A stretch of 64,000 nucleotides of DNA from Malassezia japonica. Taxonomy: Eukaryota; Basidiomycota; Malasseziomycetes; Malasseziales; Malasseziaceae. Where the stretch lies: positions 1,796,001 through 1,860,000 of the forward strand of contig NC_083370.1 of assembly GCF_029542785.1 (NCBI RefSeq). Reading direction: 5' to 3'. This document shows, one piece after another, positions 42,688 to 53,058 of this stretch. Every line of letters starts with the position of its first letter. Positions within the stretch are counted from its first letter, which is position 1. Position numbers and translations under genes: made by a program. Below the pieces are notes generated by a model that worked only from the letters and a program-made list of their open reading frames with translations, did no database searches and was not told the origin of the DNA.

Positions 42688-45365
42688 TTACCTTGACTCC
42701 TCCATGATTGCCGATCCTTGTGTGTCATCGTACGAGTACACTTGCGCCTCGGTGTCCGAGGGCGCGTCCCATGGCTCGCCAGGCTCGGCGTCTTTTTTCA
42801 ATAGACCCGACGGGAGACCTTCTGCGACGCGCGCATCCAATGCCATATTCAGCAGCTCCGTGCCAATGGGGTCGCGAGGATCAATACCAAGTCCTTCGTG
42901 GTACCAGTCGATGGCGCCGGCCAGGTTGCCTTGGCGCTGGGCGCACATGCCGAGCGCGATGTACGCTGCGGCGCAGCTCGGGTCGCACTCGATCACGCGC
43001 AGCAGACAGCTGCGTGCCTCCTCGTCGCGGTGCATACGGTTGTACGTGAGGCCCAGATTGAGGTGGACGTGGACCCAGGCGCTGGCCGGCTGCTGCGTCG
43101 CTTCCGCAGCAGTGATTGCGACGCGGAAGTGCGCGAGTGCCTCGGGGATATTTCCGCTCTGGAAGGCGGCCACACCGCGCTCGTTGGCACACAGGGGGTC
43201 GTTTCCAAGCTCCTCGGCGCTGCTGTTCAAGAAGATCATGGCGAGATTCTTGTTGCCTTGCAGCAGATGCTCCATGCCGATAAAGAGGCGCGGCAGCCCA
43301 CTGAACTGGAACTTGCGCGCGGCAGTAGAATAGGCCGTGATGGCCTGGTCGGACTCGCCTTCCATCGAGAAACTGTGGCCAAATGCGATCCACGACGGGG
43401 CAAAGCGGGGGTCTAGCAGGGATGACTTGCTAAAGTAGCGCCGCGCCTCGGTCCAGCGCGCCGCACTGGCGTACCAAACACCGACCGCATACCAAGCCTC
43501 GCAGCTTTCGGGGTCGGTCTCGGTCAAGCGGTGTGCCAGCAGGAAAAGCGCGGGACGCAGCCGAGGAAGATAGTACATGCACGCGATGTGGATCGGCAGC
43601 GAGAGTGTATAAGCGGGGTCCAGCTTGAAGATGTGGCTCGTGACAAGGTAGGCATCTTCATAGCGTAAACTCGCATAGAGCTCCTCTGCAAGGCTAAGCA
43701 GTACATCGGGACTCGCCCGCAGTGCGGGATGCTCTTGCAGGAGGAGCTGGCGCGCGTGTGCAGCACGCTGCGCCATGGCAGCAGTCTGCTTCGAAAGGCG
43801 CGCCGTATACATCAGCCGCACCCACTCAAAGTCGTCCGCTGCGCCGGCCTCGTCGCCAGCTTGAGCGACAAACTCGAGCGCCTGCATAAAGTCCCACTGC
43901 TCGTCGGCTCCAAGTAGATTTCCGTCGATCAGCGCTGTAAAGCTGTCGTAGTTTTTTACATCGAGAGACAGGGCGAGCATAAACGACTCTTTTGCCTTGG
44001 CGACTTCGTCCAGGCGCAGGTAGATCTGTCCTCGCAGGTGGCATACCGACGAGCTGAGCTTTAGGCCGCCGTCTAGGGCAGGCATCTTGACCGAGTGCTT
44101 TCCACCACCCGTCCAGCGCGTATGATCTTCACCAGTGAGCTCCAATGCCTCGTGAAACTTCCCAAGGCGCACTTGGCACTGGGCAGCGAGGTATCGGCAG
44201 GGTGTGCTCCAGTTCACGAGGCAGGGCCCGCGCTCGCTGTTGCGTTCGTCCGCGAGAACCACGCGCTGGATTTCTTCGTCAAGGGCCATAAAGGCAGGAG
44301 GGGGGCGTGTCTCGACGTGGAACGGGTCCTGCGAGCATTCGGGCGAGGAGGATGGCTCGCGCTTCCTGCGCCGGGAAACACGCCGGCCTTGGGAGCGCGC
44401 CATTGGGGCGCCCTGGATGCCAAGCATATTGTCCACTTGCAGAGCGTCTTCGTTCGTCTCTGCGTAGGAATCCTGTCCATCACCGCTCTTCCGGATCGAC
44501 TCGGGGAGGATGCTCTGGGCGCGCGTCGCCTCCAGCGCCTCGTGCAAGGCATCCGTCTGCGGCGCAGGGGGCGAAGAGGCCTCGCCCTGTGCGTTGTCGG
44601 GCTCCGTGTTCACTGCACCGCATCGCAGCGGTGTCGTAAGGAGCTGCTCGGCGCGCGCATATTGGTGCGTGAGGAAGTAGGCTTGCGCAAGCCAGTAGGC
44701 GTCATTGTAGGCTGTCTCCGTCGCTGTGTCAGTCCATGGGACGTACGTTCGAGTGCCACGACGTGCCTTCCCCAGAAAATTGCCGTTTCGTACATGTGCT
44801 GCTTCATGGCGTCGTGCATCCATCGGCGCATGCGAGCGGGCAACGTGCTACGCCCCTCGGAAGCATCACTGCTAACGCGACTCTCGGACGCGTTCTTTTC
44901 GGGCGACGACTCCCATTGTAGTGGGGGCGTCTCGTCGTGAATGATGACGCTGTTGTTAGAGTCTTCGGATGGTGCCCGCGTCTCAGAGAGATTGCGGGGC
45001 GCAAGCGGGCGCTGCGTAAACGGGGCATCGGTCGAAGGCCGCCGCGGCAGGTCTCTCAATTTCCCTTTGAGGGGCGGAGGTTGGAGCAATTGCCCCGACT
45101 CTTGCGGTCCCAGGATAGGAGTGCGTAAACTATGTTTGCGTACGTCCGAGCTGTGCCGCACCATGGGAAGCATGGGGCCTAGTTCGAGCAGGCCACTGTT
45201 GCTTGCTTCGTCGTCTTGGCGCACAACACTCATGCTTCCATCCATATTCATCATTCCAAGATGCTTCATGGCAGTTGGTAGAGGACTTCCGCTACCTCCT
45301 AGTCCTGCAAGAGGTGAGGCGGTTGTCATGCCGGGCAACTCCACCGATGTCCTCCGCTTCTTCAT
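42688..45365 (-). CDS. CDC16: APC/C TPR subunit Cdc16/Apc6
   Basis: Exons 44747-45365 and 42688-44723 with a 23-nt intron; 884 residues. Multiple TPR motifs (CEAWYAVGVWYASAARWTEA, GLTYNRMHRDEEARSCLLRV, AYIALGMCAQRQGNLAGAID) and an N-terminal AIFWGRHVVALE-PTETAYND match Apc6/Cdc16/Cut9. The N-terminal ~200 residues are disordered and Ser-rich, and an acidic insert interrupts the early TPRs. It is a scaffold subunit of the anaphase-promoting complex. Start 45365 (MKKRRTSVEL) is preferred; an in-frame ATG at 45476 would leave 9 bp to MUTYH. Confidence 0.9.
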
Positions 45366-45485
45366 GGTGTTGGTTGTCGGCGATCCCCGATGCGCCACGC
45401 GTATATCGGCCCGATTGGAGAAATTCGGCCAATTCTGTCCGAAGGGTGTCGCGTCAAAACGCGTAACGGTAATCACGCTTCTTTT

Positions 45486-47325
45486 ATGGCTCCCCCGCGG
45501 GCGCTACGGGCGAAAACGAAAGCGCAGCCAGTCGCACCCTATACCTATCTACAGGCCCCACGCACTACACCCGTTCCACAATCGCCAGCTCGGTTGCCGC
45601 TACGGGAACACAACGCAGCGTACCATCGTCCCCAGCTTCTCGACCAGCTCGAGGGCATTGACCGGCTTCTGACATGGTTCGACAATGAGCAGCACGTGCG
45701 CAACATGCCATGGCGCGAGCAATGGATTGACCCCGACGCGCCCCTGGCCAAACGCACACGCACAGACACTGACGATACCCCCGAAGAAGGTGTGCGCGAA
45801 CACCTCAAAATACGCGCGTACCAAGTGTGGATTTCCGAGATTATGCTTCAGCAAACGCGCGTCGAAACCGTCCGAGACTACTGGCAAGCGTGGATGGAGC
45901 GCTGGCCGACCATCGAAGCGCTTGCCAAAGCGTCAACGGATGATGTCCTCGCTGCGTGGCGGGGGCTCGGCTACTACAGCCGCGCCACTCGTATTCATCA
46001 GGCCGCACAGCTCGTCGTGCAGGACCCCGAGCTGCAAGGGATGCTCCCTAACCAAGTCGATGAGCTCGAGAAAAAGGTACCTGGAGTAGGGCGTTATACG
46101 GCCGGAGCCATTTCGTCCATCGTCTTTGGGCATGCGGTTCCCATTCTCGACGGAAATGTTGCCCGCGTACTTAGCAGGCAAACGGCACTCTATGCTGACC
46201 CCAAGGCAAAACAAACAGTGGACCTACTTTGGGAAATGGCGCGTCTGTTGGTGGAACGCGCCGCATCGCACACTAACACGGACCCGATGCGTGTCCCCGA
46301 TCGCAGCGCCACTCCCGGAAAGTGGAACCAAGCCCTAATGGAGTTAGGGAGCACCCTGTGCATTCCTACGAAGCCAGACTGCGCGTCCTGCCCTATTCAA
46401 ACTACATGCTCAGCGTTTCAAGAGGTATGTGTGCATGGGCGAAATTAACGCACAGGGTAAAGCGAACGCAACACCTCCTGTATCTCCGACGGCGATTCCG
46501 CATGTCGATATTGAAGACCTCTGCACTTTATGCGAAGACTTGCCAGAGCCTGAAGCCGAATCTGACGCTCCAACCCCTACGGCCAAAAAGAATGCTACGC
46601 CTACGACCGCAGCCACGCCAGGAACGAAGCAGAAAATGAAACAGACCACGCTGTTTGGGATGGGCCCTGGCGCCGAAGCGAACACAACACGCAAGGGCAC
46701 CAATAATGAAGCGGTGAATGCGCCCTCGCCGCTTACGGCCGCCACTGCCTATGCACGCCAATTCCCCAGAAAAGCCGCCAAGCAAAATGTCCGTGTGGAG
46801 GTACGGCTCGTGTGCATCTTGCGGCTGCATGCAACACCGTCCGAAGCACAGCCCGAAGATAGTAGGGGTGAGGGGACAGCCCCACTTTTCTTGGTGCAGC
46901 AGCGGCCGGACAAGGGCCTGCTTGCGAGCCTCTGGGAGTTCCCCACTGCGGCTGTGCCGGAGGAGGAGGCGGGTGACCTCACCGAAAAATCGTGTCGCGA
47001 GCATGTGCATTCGTACCTACGGGGACTACCTGTGCCATCCTGGGAAGACAGCAGCGAGCTTGCACAGTGCACGATCCAGCGGACAGGCCCTGTCCAGATG
47101 CTCGGTCGGGTCAAGCATACCTTTAGTCACCTCCAGTGGGATATGTGGGTCTGTTTAGTTGACCTCGCACCCGGGGACCTGGCTTGTTCGCCGCGGCATC
47201 CCGACAAAAAAAATCGGCCAGATGCGAAGTGGCTTTCATTCAACTATGTAGAATCGGTGACGATGGGCACTGGCCTCCGACGGTGTTGGGCGCTGGTCCA
47301 ACACGCGTGTAGTATCAGAATCTAA
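45486..47325 (+). CDS. MUTYH: MutY-type adenine DNA glycosylase
   Basis: Exons 45486-46424 and 46456-47325 with a 31-nt intron; 602 residues. Helix-hairpin-helix glycosylase domain (WISEIMLQQTRVETVRDYW, VPGVGRYTAGAI, catalytic Asp in ILDGNVARV), 4Fe-4S cluster loop C-X6-C-X2-C-X5-C (CIPTKPDCASCPIQTTC) and a C-terminal Nudix-like 8-oxoG reader (LLASLWEFPTA, VKHTFSH). It removes adenine mispaired with 8-oxoguanine. The linker between Fe-S and Nudix domains is long, Thr/Pro/Ala-rich and lineage-specific. Confidence 0.95.
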
Positions 47326-47786
47326 GTGTTCTTTGGCGATTCGAGGGCACAGCCCTATAACAAAAATCGACGTATGCGTAACATTTTCGACCCTCGTTGG
47401 TCATGCCTGCTTAATCACCCTGAAGTGGTATGTCACGAAGGATGCACATATCTCACGCGCATAGATTACATAATCACACACATCATGATCGTATTCTTCC
47501 ATGATTGGCAGGATTCGGTGCATTGATGCGATGTCCGCTCTCAACCCGTCCCCGCTTGCAGGCCTTCCAGACCGCGTAGCGTTTGCTGTGCAGTAACACG
47601 CGCTAGACCCTTGCCCCGTTTTAAATACAAAGCGACTGCGCGGAGCTGTGTTCTCTTCCATCCGCCCTTCTGTTCCTCAAGTCACAGAGCCCTCCCACCT
47701 TCACCACCCAAGAAACACGACTGGTCGTGTCTCCTCTTTACACTCAAGAACATAAATACTAACCTGAAACCCTTCACCTTTAAGAA
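47326..47786 (+). promoter_or_regulatory. Promoter and leader of the secreted DPBB gene
   Basis: 461 bp with no other gene. A TATA-like TTTTAAATA (47619-47627) lies about 165 bp before the ATG, followed by a pyrimidine-rich C/T leader, typical of strongly expressed fungal genes. A TACTAAC (47757-47763) with AG at 47783-47784 resembles branch and acceptor of a leader intron, but no convincing donor is visible. Confidence 0.45.
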
Positions 47787-48200
47787 ATGAAGTTCACTAC
47801 TGTTTTCGCTGCTGCTCTGGCCGTTGCTGGCCTGGTCTCTGCTGAGGCCCCCCTTCGCTCGCACGAGCTGAAGGCCCGCCACGCTACTGAGAACAACCTC
47901 GAGAAGCGCGGTGGTGGCAAGCTTACCTGGTACGCTGGCTACATGCTCGACAACCCTGCTTGCGGTGGCTCGACCCCCAACGACGGTGACCTTATTGTCG
48001 CTGTCGCTCAGAACGGTGGCTACGGCTCCTGCAACCAGAAGGTTCAGCTCTCGTACCAGGGCAAGTCTGTCCAGGCCACCATCCGTGACTACTGCGACGG
48101 TTGCGGCTACGGTCACTTCGACGCCACCAAGGGTCTCTTCAAGCACTTCGCTGGCCTTGATGAGGGTGTCCTGACCGGTATCGACTTCAAGCTTCTCTAA
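47787..48200 (+). CDS. Secreted RlpA-like double-psi beta-barrel protein
   Basis: Single exon, 137 residues. Signal peptide (KFTTVFAAALAVAGLVSAEA), a propeptide ending in the Kex2 site LEKR, then a mature ~97-residue DPBB domain with conserved Cys (NPACGG, GSCNQ, DYCDGCGYGHFDAT). The HFDAT Asp is the conserved acidic residue of RlpA/expansin-type barrels. Fungal relatives bind or loosen cell-wall polysaccharide or act as plant/animal-facing effectors; the substrate is unknown. Extreme codon bias indicates very high expression. Confidence 0.88.
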   Translation: MKFTTVFAAALAVAGLVSAEAPLRSHELKARHATENNLEKRGGGKLTWYAGYMLDNPACGGSTPNDGDLIVAVAQNGGYGSCNQKVQLSYQGKSVQATIRDYCDGCGYGHFDATKGLFKHFAGLDEGVLTGIDFKLL

Positions 48201-48673
48201 GTGGCTTTGAGCACTTTTATTTGAAAGCAGAAACATACTTTTCTGTCGGGTTCCTCGGGTTTTTTTTGTTATGGGTTTTAACGGTGTTGGTGCTTCCTTG
48301 CTGGTGCAAGCCACCCATGTGACGTATCCTCTTCACACAACTAACTGTATGGATAGGATATCCTTGTGTCGACTCTCTGTTGACACTGCTATGATGAACG
48401 TTCTGTGACTATCGCTTCTTCCGAATGATGGGCAAAACATTTCTCCTTCTGTTTCATTCTTACCCCCCTTTCGCACGCTTTTTTAGATTCCTTTCAGTTG
48501 ATCGTTGGCTGCTGGTCGGCCCATGGTCCTTTGTTCAATACAACACTTTTGCTACTATACATATTGGTACCCACACCGAACGTTGTCCCATAGTGTCGCT
48601 CGTGCACCAATCCGTGCTCCAATATCATGACGATGTGCTTGGCATACACGTTGGGCAGAGCTGGGCGTTGTTG
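48201..48673. other. Intergenic region between two convergent genes
   Basis: 473 bp between the DPBB stop and the AP-3 sigma stop. T-rich stretches (e.g. 48260-48268, 48450-48490) fit 3' ends of both transcripts. No RNA gene or family-like frame seen. Confidence 0.4.
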
Positions 48674-49660
48674 TTACATCCAGGCAGAGCGATTGCGTGG
48701 GGTACTTTGCGAGTTCCAATAGTGGCTTCCCGCTTGCTGCAGCGCACCAAATACACTAGTGCCTCGCTCGGCCAAATCCCCAAGCGAGACATTGCCCAGT
48801 TGCTGCATAAATGCTTGCGGCGCCAAAAATGCAGAGGCGTTTTGCGCGGCACCCAGTGCACCCATTGCACTGATTCCTGACCCCGTAGACGCCTTCCTGG
48901 CCTGAAGAACGGTTTGAGCTGCGTGGTGTTAGTATTCTGTAAAACGCTTCTCGCATCCACGAACCAGCCGACACAATCTCATTAATATTGGTATCCAAAA
49001 CAAGACCTCCTTGAATGACTTGATCAATAATGGCATGGACCTAAGGCGTGTCAGCATGCCTTGCTTGCACCATACATACCTGGTCGAAATGGAAAATCAG
49101 GTCCAATTCGCATACATTTTCAAAGCACCGGTCAAGTGCCTCAACAATCACCTGGCAGTGTTAGTATACCGTGCGCCAAGGCTTCATACCTGAATCAAGT
49201 CCAGAATGCCAAGCTCACTTTCGCTCTGATCCACGACTAGGACAAAGTACAAAGTCGCATAGTGACGATAGATGACACGAAGTTCATCATCAGGGCGCCA
49301 GCGGAGTTTTGATTTTGTGCTAGGAGCAGTCTGCTGAGAGGAGTAGCTGATCCACGGGTCACGGTCGTCATCATCTGCGCGCGATTTGGCCTGCTCTTGG
49401 GATGCTGCCGCCGCATTAGGCGCGTTCCTCGAATCTTCGCTTGCAGCCTTCGTCCATGCATCCGTTGCAGGCGGCGGAAGAAAGGGAGTAAGTTCAGGGG
49501 CATCCAAAAAGTTGCAAACGGTCTTGTCGTCTCGTCTACTAACCAACTGGAAAATGAGTTGGATCAGAGCCTGCTGCCTGTCTGTCGGCAGCTGCGAATA
49601 AAATTTGGTTATCCTGGGGTTTCCATAGTTGTTGAAAATGAGCACAGCTCGGATCGTCAT
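48674..49660 (-). CDS. APS3: AP-3 adaptor complex sigma subunit
   Basis: Exons 49190-49660, 49080-49151, 48965-49040 and 48674-48918; introns of 38, 39 and 46 nt; 287 residues. Longin-type sigma fold: MTIRAVLIFNNYGNPRITKF, YRHYATLYFVLVVDQSESEL, CFENVCELDLIFHFDQVH, LDTNINEIVSA. AP-3 sorts cargo from Golgi/endosome to vacuole. It is longer than the usual ~190 because of an Ala/Asp-rich insert (about 70-115) and an 80-residue C-terminal extension rich in Ala/Gln. The last intron uses an unusual GTTCGT donor. Confidence 0.9.
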
Positions 49661-49794
49661 GGTTCCGCTGCGCGATTCCGCAACGAGACACGAAAGCGAC
49701 CGTCGTGCCCAGGCGTGGCAACCAGGGCCTCGGATGCTGACCTCAGCAGTTCTCATTCTACGGCCTCCACTACGGCCTCCACATGGGGAAAAGT

Positions 49795-50587
49795 CTAGCG
49801 GAGGGTGTGTTGGTTGCTGGTGTTGGTAGGAGGTCCGTAATAGTACAATCGCGAGGCCATATCTTGCAATAGCCAGTCCATACCTTTTGTCACATTTTCG
49901 CCTGTGGCCGCACTGCATGCTTGGATTCGCCACGAATGGGTTTGAATTTCGTCGAGATGGAGGTGCTGTAGGGGTGGTCAGTGCATCGCGAAGCAGTACG
50001 TACTTCGTTGATCTGCTCTGGCGACAATGCACCGGGTATATCTTGTTTATTGGCGAATATGAGTAGACTTGCTCCAGCTAATCTCTGAAAAAGAGTCAGT
50101 AGGCCGAAATCACGTACTTCTTCGCCAAGGAGCGTCCAGAGCTCTGCGCGACAGTCCTCCATGCGGAGTGGGTCGCTGCTGTCTACCACCCATACAATCG
50201 CGTCGGTCTTTTCGAAATAGTTTCTCCAATAGGGCCGCAGTGAGCGTTGTCCTCCCACATCCCCTGAGCGCGTATTAGTATCTCGCCGACACAACGAGAG
50301 TTCACGTACAAACATTCAGTGAATACCTGGGCCACGTCAGCAAACCACGGCTAATGGTACCTACCCTTGACACATGAAGGTCTTGATCGAAAATCCAAAG
50401 GTCGGACTAACTGTGTCGATCGGCTCATTCATAAGATGTTTCAAGGTGGTCGTTTTCCCAGCATTATCCAGCCCCAAGAACAAAATTCGAAGTTCCTTGT
50501 CCTTGTCTAAAAAAATCGAGTCAGCACCTGTTCCAGTTTGCGCAAATATTTACATTTGTTTTTCTGTATCACTGTGAGCAGCCCCAT
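49795..50587 (-). CDS. ARL2: Arl2-type small GTPase
   Basis: Six exons (50554-50587, 50365-50506, 50310-50326, 50118-50263, 50004-50084, 49795-49965); introns 47, 38, 46, 33 and 38 nt; 196 residues. P-loop GLDNAGKT, switch [26 protein letters not shown] and SAATGEN, closest to Arl2 (yeast Cin4, S. pombe Alp41), which works with tubulin cofactors in microtubule biogenesis. The WDVGGQ motif is assembled across an intron, and the 17-nt third exon is needed for it. It starts MGLL. It is tandem with APS3, 134 bp upstream. Confidence 0.92.
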
Positions 50588-50878
50588 CGCCTCAGTCTGG
50601 GCTTCGTGCTGCTCTGGAGCTCCGCAGTCTCCGTACGAAGTGCGCCTCGTCACCACGTGGCCTCACTCGTTCCCCGGCAGCTAACCGGTCGAGTTACCGG
50701 CACGAACAGCCCTTCCCCACTCTGCCGAGAATTCGGCCGAAATTGCAGCCAACGAATGCGAGTGTAATTGTTTGGCAATCCGGCCAGGTGGGGGGACAGC
50801 CCATCTCCGCCTTGCCACTGAAATCGCGCCAGTTTGGACAATACTTCTTCATCTTGTCCACCGACTAGAAAGCTAACC

Positions 50879-52541
50879 ATGTCGGCCCAAGCGTCTCAGA
50901 AGCAGTTGAAGCGTTACTCGCGTGACGAGGTCGCCAAGGTATGTACATTCAGAGCCTCGCATGGCGCTCCCCCTTCCCAAGAACATCTACTAACTCCTCC
51001 TAGCACAACAAGGCTGACGACCTCTGGATTGTGATCGACACCTTCGTGTACGACCTTTCCGACTTTATCGATGCCCACCCTGGTGGTGAGGCCGTCCTCC
51101 TCGCTGAGGACGTCGCTGGCCAGGACGCCACCGAGGTTTTCTTGTACGTAATCTTGCTCGCTCACCCCTCAGCGGCCTGCACACCATGGCCAACCTTATG
51201 CGCCCCAACCACCAGAAGATGATCATCGGTCAGATTGAGGGTGAGGAGTCGGAGCTCCGCTACCCCAAGGCCGGCGACTACTCCAAGGTGCCCTACGCCG
51301 AGCCCTCGTGGCTTGTGCAGCCCTTCCGCACCCCCTACTACACCGAGTCTCACCGCAAGTTCCAGCAGGAGATGCGCAAGTTCGTTGACGAATACGTCTC
51401 TCCTGTTGCGCACGCTCGTGAACTGGACGGCAAGCGTCCTGACGTTGAGCTTGTCAAGCGTATGGGTGCCAACGAGCTCAACCCCATGCGTATGGGCCCC
51501 GGCCCCCACCTGAAGGGCCGTAAGCTCTTCGGTGGCGTCAAGCCCGAGGAGTTTGACTACTTCCACGAGCTGATCATCACTCAGGAGCTGGCTCGCTGTG
51601 GCCAGCGTGGTTTCATGGACGCCCTTAACGGTGGTATGGTTATCGGTCTCCCCCCGATTCTCAACTTCGGTTCGGACGACCTGAAGAAGGAGATTGTCGA
51701 GCCCGTGTTCAAGGGTGAGAAGTATATTGCCCTTGCTGTTACCGAGGCCTTTGCCGGCTCGGACGTGATGGGTCTGCGAACCTACGCCAAGAAGAGCGAG
51801 GATGGCAGCCACTACATTGTGAATGGTACCAAGAAGTGGATCACCAACGGTCACTTTGCTGACTACTTCACCGTGGCTGTTCGCACTGACGAGGGCTTCG
51901 GTGTTATCGTTGTGCCCCGCTCGCTCGGTGTCGAGACCCGCCAGCTTCACACCTCGTACTCGACCACCGCCGGTACCGCCTTTGTGATGTTCAACGACAT
52001 CAAGGTGCCTTCGCGCTACCTGATCGGTGAGGATGGCATGGGTATCCCAATTGTCCTCTCCAACTTCAACCACGAGCGTTGGGTCATGTGCTGTGGTACC
52101 GTCCGTGGTTCCCGCGCGATTATCGAGATGCTCATGAAGTGGATCAACCAGCGCAAGGTGTTCGGCCGTCCCCTCACCTCGCAGGCCGTCATCCGCCAGA
52201 AGGTCGCTTTCCTGATTGCCCAGGTCGAGGCTTGCCACGCTTACCTGGAGCACATCACTTACCAGATGAACCAGATGAGCTACAAGGAGCAGTCCAAGTT
52301 CCTTGCTGGTCCCATTGCTTTCCTCAAGGCCTACTCTACCCGTGTCTCGCAGGCTGTGGCCGACAACGCCGTCCAGATCATGGGTGGCCGTGGCCTCACC
52401 AAGACTGGTATGGGTGCCGGTGTCGAGATGTTCCACCGCACCTACAAGTTCGATGCCGTCCTGGGTGGTACCGAGGAGGTCCTTGCCGACCTTGGTCTCA
52501 GGCAGGCGCTCCGCTTCTACCCCCACAACGAGAAGCTTTAA
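50879..52541 (+). CDS. Acyl-CoA dehydrogenase with N-terminal cytochrome b5 domain
   Basis: Exons 50879-50938, 51004-51143 and 51173-52541; introns of 65 and 29 nt; 522 residues. A cytochrome b5 domain (heme histidines in [11 protein letters not shown] and FFGLHTMAN, the latter spanning an intron) precedes a complete acyl-CoA dehydrogenase ([59 protein letters not shown]). This fusion is known in fungi; the heme domain may pass electrons to the flavin enzyme. The end NEKL is only a weak peroxisomal signal. Codon bias is extreme, indicating high expression, as expected for a lipid-using yeast. Confidence 0.92.
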
Positions 52542-52695
52542 ATGTTGCATACGAAGAACGGATATCTAGTTTCGATCTAGGAACGCGCATCTGTGTAGCT
52601 CTGTAGGAAAATGCAGGACGAGCTAGGAGAAATGCCACCCTTCCCCACAATCGATGACATAATCCACACTACTTTTTTTCTGAGCCGCCACGGCG

Positions 52696-53013
52696 ATGGG
52701 CAAAGCGCCGAGCACCAAGTCTGCGGCCCGGCTGCAAAAGGCGGGTACCACCAAGACCAGCCAAGCGGCACGAAAAGTAAAGCAGGCGACCATGAAAGCA
52801 CGATCGCACGCGTCGTCGAGCAAGGCACGGGATAACAAGCAGCGCGAACAGCTCGACGATATGCTGTCGCAACTTCAGCAGGGTGGCGAGGAGCGCCCGA
52901 ATCCGGTACGTACTTCCTGCGTGATTGACCGATAGCTCAAGGACGCACGCAAGTCAGTCCGCCGCACCAATGTGTCTCAGGCTCTGGATGGCTTGGAGCA
53001 ACTGCACACCTAA
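52696..53013 (+). CDS. Small basic protein of unknown function
   Basis: Exons 52696-52905 and 52936-53013 with a 30-nt intron; 95 residues. Not recognised. The N-terminal half is Lys/Ala/Ser-rich and basic (STKSAARLQKAGTTKTSQAA), followed by a helix REQLDDMLSQLQQ and, after splicing, VRRTNVSQALDGLEQLHT. The splice model rests on GTACGT donor, TTGAC branch and an amphipathic continuation; the acceptor TAG is itself in frame, so the unspliced message stops exactly at the intron end (79 residues). Possibly nuclear or ribosome-linked given its charge. Confidence 0.65.
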
Positions 53014-53058
53014 CGATATGCAAGATAAAAGAACGGTGTTTCTATGCCATGATACCCT

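Noticed and set aside
47717..47784. Leader intron before the DPBB gene
   Set aside because: A TACTAAC and an AG are present, but there is no GTA/GTG-type donor upstream at a sensible distance.
48425..48880. 151-codon plus-strand frame near the 3' end of AP-3 sigma
   Set aside because: Runs antisense into the last AP-3 sigma exon, and the product looks random.
51162..52550. 462-codon minus-strand frame opposite the acyl-CoA dehydrogenase
   Set aside because: Shadow frame caused by extreme codon bias; no motifs.
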